Assembly: GCF_017591425.1 (NCBI RefSeq)
Contig: NW_024467101.1
Span: 13,032,918-13,096,917, forward strand
Source of the DNA: Ochotona curzoniae
Lineage: Eukaryota > Chordata > Mammalia > Lagomorpha > Ochotonidae
DNA length: 64,000 nt
Direction of reading: 5' to 3'
In this document: in pieces, positions 55,216 to 64,000 of the stretch
Position numbering within the stretch: the first letter of the stretch is position 1
How the letters are laid out: the number at the start of each line of letters is the position of its first letter
Position numbers and translations under genes: made by a program
The notes under the pieces: model-generated
Seen by the model: the letters and a program-made list of their open reading frames with translations, nothing else
What the model was told of the DNA's origin: nothing
The model's database searches: none

Positions 55216-56194
55216 ATTAAAAATCTCTTTTTGAGTATTAAAGTCTATTCTCACCATCCTTTCTTAGAACATTCCTGATTCTCTGATGGCTCTTGCCTTG
55301 ATCCAAAGCATCTCTCAGCCACACCGAGGTCTTGAGCAGAAGTAGAAAGCGAACACCCTGATGCTGACGCCACATGCTCTAGTTCTCCAGCGGCACAGAT
55401 ACCAACGGCCCGGAAGTCACCCATTACACCGATGCAGTTTTCCATTAGGTGAAATGCAACCCGTGCCCAGTTGACCTGACCACATTGCAGCTGTGGTGGC
55501 CTTTTTATTCTGTCTCCTCTGCTAGTCACGTTCCACACAAACAGCCCTGGTCTGTCTTACTCACTGCTGGATATTCAGCCACTCGCAGAACGACTGATGC
55601 GTGATATCAAAGCAGGTACTCCCCTGGCACTGGGTGGAGGCGTCACCGGTGAAATTAGCAGTAAAGTGTCATTGTGTTTATAGAAATGCTTGGCCTCAGT
55701 GGAGGGGATGGAGGGAATTAAAGGAGTTATTTTCCTCCTGCAGATGGCTCATGCTTGCATCCTGAGTGGCCAGCAAATATAAAGGTCCATGTGACCTTCT
55801 AGGGACGATCGTGTTTTTGCCACAGGCGTGAGGGTTCTAGGTTTTAATTGCCTAGACTTTCCATCCAAAATCACAGTCAGCCAACAGTGCAGTCTGCAAG
55901 CAGGGCGGTTACATCTGTGGCACTTGGAGGTGTGCCTAGTCCTGCACCAGTGCAGAGCTATCCGTGCAGCCCAATGGAGACAACAGAGCTTCGCTTGCAG
56001 CATGGAAAAGTGGAACTGCCCAGAATGGTACCGAGGCCAGACCCTCAGAACAGACAGAAAGGTCAGTCCAGGGGCGGAAGGTCCCTGGGACTGTTTACCA
56101 GCCAGAGTTGAAGTATTTCAGGATGGTAGCAATTAAAGACACTGTCAGTCAGCTGATTGCCCAGTCCTAAGCACTGCTAGAATTAGTTCCATTC

Positions 56195-57195
56195 TTGAGT
56201 TGGATGTTTGAGTCACCTACATCCCACACTGCAGTGCCACTTCAGGTCCTAGCTATTCCACTTCTCTCTCTCTCTCTTTTTTTTGAAGATTCATTTATTT
56301 TTCTTTTTATTATTTTTTATTTTTTTAAAGATTTATTTATTTATTGGAAAGTCAGATATACAGAGAGGAGGAGAGACAGAGATAAAGATCTTCCATCCAA
56401 TGATTCACTCCCCAAGTGAGCACAACGGCCAATGCTATGCCGATCTGAAGCCAGGATCCAGGAACTTCTTTCCGGGTATCCCACGCGGGTGCAGGGTCCC
56501 AAAGCTTTGGGCCGTCCTCGACTGCTTTCCCAGGCCACAAGCAGGGAGCTGGATGGGAAGTGGAGCTGCCGGGATTAGAACCGGTGCCCATATGGGATCC
56601 CGGCACGTTCAAGGCGAGGACTTTTAGCCGCTAGGCCACACCGCTGGGCCCAAGATTCATTTATTTTTACTGGAAAGGCAGATCTACTGAGAAAAAGGAG
56701 AGCCAGAGAGAAAGATCCTCCATCCATTGGTTCACTCCCCAAGCGGCCACAACAGCCAGAGCTGAGCCCAAACGGAGCCAGGAACCAAGAGCTTTCTTCT
56801 GGGTCTTCCCTGGGTGCAGGGTCCCAAGGCTTTGGACCATCCTCTGCTGCTGGCTGAGGCCACAAGCATGGAGTTGGATGGGAAGTAGGCCAGCTGGGAC
56901 ACAAACCAATGCCCATGTGGGATCCTGATGCTTGCAAGGGTAAGGATTAACCAACTGAGCCATCTAGCCCAGTTACTTCATTGTAACTCAATAGTCCTGC
57001 TGATGGGCAGCCTTGGAGACAGCAGTGATGGCTCACGTGCCCGTATCCCTGTCCCCCATGCCGTCCAGAAGTTCTAGCCACCTGGTTTTGGCCAGGCACA
57101 GTCCTGGCTGTTGTAGACATTTGAGGAGTAAATCAGCAGATGGGAGACCTTGCCATCTTTCTCTTTCAAATAAAATGAAAGTAAACTTTTTAAAA
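56195..57195. repeat. Three SINEs nested in each other
   Basis: Outer plus-strand SINE: 56195-56275 and about 56985-57190. Inside it is a minus-strand SINE (about 56652-56972, with its tail-side end near 56286). Inside that SINE's tail is a third, young minus-strand SINE (about 56303-56651), flanked by AAGATTCATTTATTTTT at 56286-56302 and 56652-56668. Confidence 0.8.
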
Positions 57196-57717
57196 ATTAC
57201 AAAATAAAAACCTCTAGGAAATTATATTTTAAAAGCCTCTTCTTGGAAGCTACTACTTGATGGAGTGTCCAGAAAGTGTCCTAAGCAAGGACATTGTGGT
57301 GTTATTGTCAGGGTCTAGCCGGAGGTCTCCTTACTTGCTTGAGTTTCAAGACAGTCTTCCTTCAGCCAGAGTGACACAACTGACCTCATGGTGGCATCCG
57401 GGTGACTGCCCGACCAGGGGATGAGCCTTGCTTTTAGGGACACCACTTCAAAGTCCTCAGCAAGCCACAGTCTCCCCTCCTTCTCCCAGCTCTTGACACA
57501 GCCAGCCCTGTGGCTGCGCTGTGTACAACCCAACAAGGGGATCCATGGGACCCAGAGTGAGCAAGTCCACCTCTAAGCTAAAGTCCTCAGAGATATACAG
57601 CCTTTTATGGGGGAGGCTTTCAAAAGAAGAAGAAGAAAAAAAAATCTGACAAATCTCCTGCCCTTTCAACTTCACTTTCTGTTCTCTTTATATCTGTGTT
57701 CGGCATTTCCAATTAAT

Positions 57718-57755
57718 CTTGGGCTCAGAGCCCAAGGCAGGGCGCCAGTGGCGCC
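57718..57755. other. Two adjacent perfect palindromes
   Basis: CTTGGGCTC-A-GAGCCCAAG (57718-57736, 9-bp arms, 1-nt centre) and GGCGCCA-G-TGGCGCC (57741-57755, 7-bp arms, 1-nt centre), four bases apart. They lie in unique, non-repeat sequence. Function unknown. Confidence 0.9.
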
Positions 57756-58068
57756 TGAGCAATGCTAAAGAGCAAACTGATCCAGGGAGACAAATGCCAG
57801 CGAGGGACCCCACCGCCAGCAGACAGACACTGCGAGCAGCTCGCCTGTTACCATGAAGCTTGAGAGGCGTGCGCGCGGGTCTCCGCATTGGCACCATCTG
57901 CCAATTCCTCGGGAGGACAGAACAAGCCAGCGAGGCATGAAGATTAGATTATGTAACGCTTGAGGATTGCTGTTTGCAAAGAGGAAACAAATGGAACGAA
58001 TTGATTTGCTTGTCAAAGTCATGTCACTGAAGGAGACCCTGTTCCCTCTTCCTGGAGGACTTCATCAG

Positions 58069-58121
<53 letters not shown>

Positions 58122-58132
58122 AGAGAGAGAGA
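58069..58132. repeat. (GT)n(GA)n microsatellite
   Basis: About 24 GT units followed by 'atgagagagagaga'. Likely polymorphic. Confidence 0.97.
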
Positions 58133-59073
58133 ATTTCTCAGACTCAAGAAACCAGAGGTCACGATCCACTCCATTCATAAGAGCCAAACCAATTTTCAAA
58201 TCCTCTTCTGAGCCCCTTGCTTGAAAAAGGACTGCTCAGCTGCTATAGTGAGACTCCCAACGTGGCAGGGAGCATAAGTGCCAGTTGCAAGACTCAAAGC
58301 CTGTGTGCTCTGCCTGCACTCCGGCTTCCAGGAAAGCGTGCGGGACCTGGATGGTGACATTTTCTACCCGGGGCTTTGGTAGGAATGGGATGTGCTCTGC
58401 CAAAGACCGTGCACCAGGAAGGAGAGCACACTGCATGGCTGGGCTCTCTGCCACCTCTGGGCTCCTGTGTGCTATGCCCTGTGCAGTACCTCTTACGGAA
58501 CCCTCAGTTTATCAGAGGAAGAAGGCATGAATGAGACCTGGGGCCCTGCTGCCATTGTTCTGCTCCTGAAGGTTTCCCCATCTCCCTGAGAGACTGAGAT
58601 GTGAACCCCAGGTCTTCAGCATGGACTCCAAGCCCACAGGAGCAGGCATTTCCCACTCTGCCCTTTCCACAGACCCTGCTTCTCTGTTCCTCTTCGTCCT
58701 TGCCGACTGCCTCTGGCTGCTGACCCACATGCACTCGTCAACCGACTCCCTGGCCCTGTAGCTTTCAGATGGGTTCAGACTGAAGGGCAAGGGGAGAGGG
58801 AGGAGGGAAGCACTCCCTTTCTTGGCTCCAGATCGCCTTCGGTTCGTTGTTCCTTTTGATAAAAGGTCACCCCTGCTTCTCCAGGCGGCCCTCCCCAGAC
58901 AACTGTCTCTCCATCACTCTCCCTCCCCTAAACCTTCAGATCTTGGAGAGATACAGGTCCCAGATATTACCAACACCCTGGGCACTGCTTTCCCTAGACT
59001 CTGCCCAAGCGTTTTAAATAATTCTTTTATCAAATTCTCTCATTACTTAATTTGAATGTGCCATCTGTTTTAT

Positions 59074-59097
59074 ATATATACATATATATATATATAC
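59074..59097. repeat. (TA)n low-complexity tract
   Basis: 'tatatatatacatatatata' in AT-rich unique sequence. Confidence 0.9.
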
Positions 59098-59486
59098 AGC
59101 TCCTGATATACAAATCACATGTGTCCAGCTTGTTCTGGGCCCTATACTCTCCTTTTTAAAAAGTAGCAGCCTTAATAATACAATCTCCTACTATTTTATG
59201 GTAGTTGTTCTCAGTGTTCACCTTTTCCTGAAGCTATAATAACGATGTAAAGATAAAACCTAATTTCTCTTTACAACATAATTGTACCGTGGAGTTTGTA
59301 TGAGCTAAATATAACACTGAGAACAAGCTTTTTCATGCGATCAGAACTCCTGCTAACAACTGTAACGCAAGAACTCCAGAAATGATGCGCCTGGCTAGAT
59401 GATAAATAGGAAATACATTGCAGTATTTCAATCAAGCCAGCAAATATTCCAGACATGATGTGGCAAGCAAGATGATGATATTGGGA

Positions 59487-59797
59487 CTGGTGTTGTAGCA
59501 TAGCAGCAGAGGCCATTACCTACAGTCCTAGCATCCCCTATGGGTTCAGGTTCAAGTCCCAGCTGCTTCACTTCTAGTCCAGCTCTCTGCTAGCATATCT
59601 GGGAAAGCAATGGAGAAGCAGCGGAGGATGGCCCAAGTGCTTGGGTCCCTGCACCCAAGTGGGAGACCTGGAAGAAGCTCCTGACTCTTGCTTTGGGCCT
59701 GACCTGGCCTTGGCTCTTGCAGCCATCTGGGGTGTGAACCAGCAGATGGTTCTGTGTCTCTCCTCCCTCTGTGACTCTGCCTTTAAAATAAAAGTTA
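59487..59797 (+). repeat. SINE
   Basis: 'gggactggtgttgtagcata' head, 'taaaataaaagttaaatc' tail. Confidence 0.75.
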
Positions 59798-59802
59798 AAT
59801 CT

Positions 59803-60000
59803 TTTTTTTTAAAAAATATTTTATTTTATGATACAATTCTATAACCTCTGGGATTTCCCTTACCCCCTCCCTGAACCCACTCCCTGCACTGTTTTCCCTA
59901 TATCATTACAATAGTATAGTCCTTCATAAGCAGTCATAAGCCCATCACTCTGCTATTTAAGCATATCCTGACATTACAGGTATGGGCAATGGCAGAGTTC
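59803..60000 (-). mobile_element. LINE-1 3' UTR fragment, minus strand
   Basis: 'ttatgatacaattctataac' and 'tatcctgacattacaggtat' match the reverse complement of the 3' UTR at 21.6-21.8 kb, so both belong to one lagomorph L1 lineage. Short and non-coding. Confidence 0.75.
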
Positions 60001-61275
60001 AGCATCCAAAAATAAATCTTTATCTTTGTCTTAAAAAGCACTCCTAAAAGTTGAAAACAACCTGCATTTCTACAAATCAAATGGCATGTTGCATGAGGAG
60101 CTATTTGACTAACAAGTTTGCAAAATAATCACCTTCCGTCTTTGGAGCCCATCAGATCTGGAAGCACACCTATCCAGGGTCCTTGAAATGAAATTTTTCT
60201 GTGGTCTGAAGGGAAGGCTCTTCTACACTGTTTCTGGAATAGCAGAAATTGTAGGGTGGAGTTTAGAGAAATGATAAGGGACTTGTCAGACCACATAAAA
60301 ACCAGGGGGCAGTTTGCATCGGTGAGCACATTTAATCCTGAAAAGAAACACACACTCCAGGGTAGTCCACCATTCTCTCATATTCTACTTCTGAAAAGAA
60401 TATATGTATATAACATGGCAGTTGTAAGATTCAACACCCATTTTATTCCCCCAAAAAATAGAAGGCAAAGGAAAAGGATGAATTGCAGCTTCAGTGGCTC
60501 CCCGTGGCTCTGCGGATCAAGTCTGAAATCGCTCACACACATCCCCTCCTCATCCTTCCCCCCAGACTAATTCTGAGCCAGGCCCTGGGCTTCTGTCACA
60601 TTCACACATCCCAGGGGAAGTCTGTCTCCCCAGCCGGGCCACTGCCGGACACCAGAGAAGGACTGCCCGCACATTTGTCACCTGACTGAACCTGTGAGCC
60701 CTGAGGAAGGCCAGAAAGCTGCTGCTCCTGATGGCAGCAGCCATTCCCTCCATTCCCCTGATCCCCCAGGAAAGGTCAGGAGAACTTCAGTTGAGATTCT
60801 AGAGGGTCTGACCTTCTCTTTTCATTCCACAAGCACACACTGAGGCACTCGGGGACCCGGGGCTGCAGCTGACGAGGATCAGGAATGTGAGGGTCCCAAA
60901 GCCAGGATACAGCTCCTCATGCCTCACACCTACAGCTAGTCGGGGAGAGGGGGAACTGGGAGTCCCGTGGACCTTGAGGTAGCTGCACGCATGCAGAGAA
61001 GCATTTTTCTCCCCTTTGCAGCTGTTGCAGCTAGGTATGTCAACCTAGGGGAGAGGCTGGAGTACAGGAGGCACGCCTCTGACAGAGTCACATACAGGTG
61101 CAATGTGTCCATTTTACAGATGGAGAAACTGAGGGCCCTTATGGGGTTTTTACAACATATTCAAAAGCACAAGTTGGGGTTTGGCTTTAGCTTTCTCTGG
61201 CTCCTAAGTTCTCCGGCTGTTCCTGGTTCTTCACCAGTCTGTTGAGGCAGGTGTTTGGTGCCTCTGTGAAGATAC

Positions 61276-61592
61276 TAACTGGAGCTAGCATCGTAGAGTA
61301 CTGGGTAAAGCTGCTTCCTGCAACCAAACATCCCATATGGATACAGGCTTATGTCCCAGCTGCTCCATTTCCCATCCAGCTCTCTGTTAGTGGCCTGGGA
61401 AAGCAGTGGAGGATGGTCCAAGCGTTTGAGTCCCTGTCACCTACATGGGAGACCAGGATGGACCTCCTGGCATAGACCTGGTCCAGCCCAGGGCAATGGG
61501 GACATGTGGGTAGTAAACCAGCAGATAAGATCTCTCTATGTGTGTTTCTTCCTTCCTGTATTCAACTCTTTCAAATAAATAAGTAAATCTCT
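61276..61592 (+). repeat. SINE
   Basis: 'ggagctagcatcgtagagta' head, 'tcaaataaataagtaaatct' tail. Confidence 0.75.
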
Positions 61593-61752
61593 TTTTTAGT
61601 ATTTATTTTGATTGGAAAGGCAAGTGCAAATTTTACAGAGAGAAGGAGAGACAAAGAGAGTTCTTCCATCTGCTGGTTCACTCCCCAAACGGCCAGAGCT
61701 GAGCTGATCCGTGGCTGGGATCCAGGAGCATTTTCCGGATCTCTCACGTGGG
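61593..61752 (-). repeat. SINE, minus strand, truncated
   Basis: 'gtatttattttgattggaaa' reverse tail, ending mid-body near 'gatctctcacgtggg'. Confidence 0.7.
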
Positions 61753-61947
61753 AGCCTGCTTCTCATTATTCAGGAAAAAGAACTCCTCCAACAAAAATGC
61801 CTACCAGGTGCCAGGTACCATGCTAGGTCCTAGGTGTGTGCCAGAAGCAAAGAGAAGACATTGTGTGCGAACAACGTTAAAAACAAACAAAAAACACCTC
61901 AGAGTCCTTTCAAGGATTGTTCTAGAATCCTGGGTAAGGCTGATCTT

Positions 61948-61948
61948 T

Positions 61949-61982
<34 letters not shown>

Positions 61983-62262
61983 GCAGAGTTACAGAGAGAG
62001 AAGGAGACGAACAGAGTGAAAAATCTTCCATTACTCATGTATTCCTCAAATGACTGCGATGGCCAGAGCTGGGCCAGGAGCTTCCTCTGGGTTTCCCACG
62101 AGTGCAGTGACCCATGCACTTGGGCTATCCTCCACTGCTTTCCCAGGCCATTAACAGAGAGCTGGATAGGAAATAGAGCAGTTGGGACTTGAACTGGTGC
62201 CCCTACAGGATGGCAGCATTGTAGGAAGAGCCTTAACCAGTTATGTCACAGCATCAACCCCT
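61948..62262 (-). repeat. SINE, minus strand, with long poly-T
   Basis: A T-run of about 25 then 'aaaggcagagttacagagag'; the reverse head 'cttaaccagttatgtcac' is at the right. Confidence 0.8.
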
Positions 62263-62975
62263 GAACCCATTTTCCATAAGGAACAGATGAGATCTGAAAA
62301 TGGGCCTGGTACCCCCTGTAATGTCTATAGTGTTCCTGTAGGCTTCCCTTGTTGCAAGGGGACAGCTCTGCTGGGGTTCCTCAAAGCTGGCTCCCAAGTT
62401 GGTATGCACAGGCACAGGGAGTCCCAGCCAGTCAGCTCCTCCCTGCCTCTCAGTACACATTTCCATCAGCCAGGGCGGATCTGCTGAGCGCTTGTGAACA
62501 GAGGCAGAAAGGCTGCATCAGGACCCAGTGCTGGTGTTCTGCTGGGATGTCGCATCTCAGCCAGGTTCCTGGTCACGTGGAGACACTCATACATCACAGG
62601 CAGCTGCTCCAAGCACCTGACCCAGACACGAGTGAGTTGGCACATGCCCATTCATGGACTGCAGTGCTGCACAGAGAAGTGTAATTGAGGAGGAGGCTCT
62701 CATCAGTGGATATGCATCTCAGGAGCTGTGACCAAGGAACATATAGCCTCAGACCTTCTGAACTGGCAGGCTGTGGAGTCCAACATTCAGGCCCAGAAAA
62801 GTGGGGTTCACTGCCCAGCAAGTCAGAAAAATTTCCGTGACTTTATGCAGCTAACAAATAGTTACTGCAGGCTAGCTATGTGCCAGGTGGGCACTCTTCC
62901 AGGCCCTGCACAACATAGCAACTCCTGTCCTCCTGAAGCTGGCATTCTAGTAGGAGACAGATGGTAGATAAAGTA

Positions 62976-63242
62976 GGGGCCAGGGCTCAGCCACTGCTTA
63001 CAACATCATTATCCCATAGCATGCCACTTCAGGTCCAGCTCCCTGCTAATGCACCTGGGAAGACAATGGAAGAAGGCTCAAGTGCTTGGACCCCTGCCAC
63101 CCCTGAGGGAGACAGGGAGGGAGTTACTGGTGACCTGGCTATTACAGCCATTTGAGAAGTGGACCAGCAGATGGAGATCTCTCTCTCGCTCTCTTTTTGT
63201 AACTCTAGCTTTCAAATTAATATATACATTTCTAAAAAAAAA
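62976..63242 (+). repeat. SINE, diverged
   Basis: 'aggggccagggctcagccac' head, 'aattaatatatacatttcta' tail. Confidence 0.7.
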
Positions 63243-63251
63243 AGATAATGT

Positions 63252-63584
63252 GGGGCCAGCATCACATCATAGCTCAGCAGGCTAAGCCTTCATCCTGTGG
63301 CACCAGCATCCCATATGGGTACCATTTTGTGTCCTGGTTGTTACATTTTCTGATCCAGCTCCCTGCTTAAAGCCTGGGAAAGTAGCAGAGGATGGCCCAA
63401 ATCCTTGGGACCCTGCATCCATGTGGAGGACCCAGAGGGAACTCCTGGCTTCAGATCAGCTTAGCTCTGGCCATTGTAGTCATTTGGGGAATGAAACGGT
63501 AGATGGAAGAACTTCTCTCTTATCCATCTCTCTGTAAATCTGCCTTTCAAATAAGAATAAATAAGACTTAAAAAAAAAAAAAAG
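63252..63584 (+). repeat. SINE
   Basis: 'ggggccagcatcacatcata' head, 'aataagaataaataagactt' tail and A-run. Confidence 0.8.
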
Positions 63585-63589
63585 AATAG

Positions 63590-63843
63590 GGCCCAGCATG
63601 GTAGCCTAGTGGCTAAAGTCCTTGTCTTGCATGTGCCAGGATCCCATATGGGTACCAGTTTATATTCCAGTTGCTCTAGTTCCCATCCAGCTCCCTGCTT
63701 GTGGCTTAGGAAAGTCGTGGAGGATGGTCAAGCCATGGGACCCTGCAACCACATGGAAGAGCCAGAGGGTGTTCCTGGTTCCTGGCTTCAGATCAGCTCA
63801 GTTCTGATAATTGTGGCCACATGGGGAGTGATTCAGCGGAAAT
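63590..63843 (+). repeat. SINE, 3' truncated
   Basis: 'gggcccagcatggtagccta' head. The body stops at 'gggagtgattcagcgg' without the CT-rich and A-rich end. Confidence 0.8.
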
Positions 63844-63844
63844 G

Positions 63845-64000
63845 TTAAGCCACAACCTGCAACATCAGCATCCTATATGGGCACCAGCTTGAGACCCGGC
63901 TGCTCCACTCCCAATCCAGCTCCCTGCTGATGCTTCTGGGAAGCAGGGGAAGATGGCCTGAGTGCCTGGCCCTCTGCGATGCACATGGGAGACACAGATG
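63845..64000 (+). repeat. SINE, runs off the right edge
   Basis: Starts within a head region ('gttaagccacaacctgcaac') and continues to the end of the window with the SINE body. Confidence 0.75.

Larger units (their letters stand above)
52601..64000. other. Distal upstream intergenic region
   Basis: About 11.4 kb without recognised exons. Unique stretches: 52.6-53.7 kb, 55.2-56.2 kb, 57.2-59.5 kb, 60.0-61.25 kb and 62.3-62.97 kb. SINEs fill much of the rest. A palindrome pair near 57.7 kb, a long GT repeat at 58.07 kb and an L1 3' UTR at 59.8 kb are listed separately. By comparison with human the next gene to the right would be POP5, not reached here. Confidence 0.6.

Overview
The window is mammalian nuclear DNA, most probably from a lagomorph and best explained as a pika (Ochotona). 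It is dense in a tRNA-derived SINE whose copies (head near 'GGGCCCGGCGCGGTGGCGCA', B box like 'GGTTCTAATCC', A-rich tail with AATAAA) match the lagomorph C-SINE family in its pika-like form. There are no operons or bacterial signals. Coding DNA is sparse and split by GT..AG introns.

Two host genes are recognisable, both on the minus strand and in the order of human 12q24.31. CABP1 lies at about 16.8-40.6 kb. All its coding exons are present, and together they encode the three known isoforms: caldendrin (371 aa), L-CaBP1 (227 aa) and S-CaBP1 (167 aa). Downstream, in the same orientation, is the first coding exon of MLEC (malectin, 5685-5901). The rest of MLEC lies beyond the left edge, so positions 1-5684 are its intron 1. 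CpG islands cover MLEC exon 1 (about 5.5-6.8 kb) and the caldendrin first exon (about 39.5-41.0 kb).

The main accessory element is an 8,101-bp plus-strand endogenous retrovirus at 44446-52546, 3.9 kb upstream of the caldendrin start codon and antisense to CABP1. It has two 397-bp LTRs that I read as identical, a 6-bp target duplication (CACGAG), a tRNA-Phe-type primer site, open gag, pro, pol and env frames, two -1 frameshift sites and a polypurine tract. The layout is class II (betaretrovirus-like) and most resembles an IAP-type element carrying an env gene. It sits inside an older minus-strand SINE. The only likely lesion I see is a frame change in the 3' end of env.

The remainder is introns and intergenic DNA filled with SINEs (several nested), LINE-1 3' ends, a MER2-like DNA transposon fossil, MIR-like fragments and microsatellites. 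A pair of adjacent perfect palindromes near 57.7 kb lies in unique sequence. I found no tRNA or rRNA genes and no CRISPR arrays.
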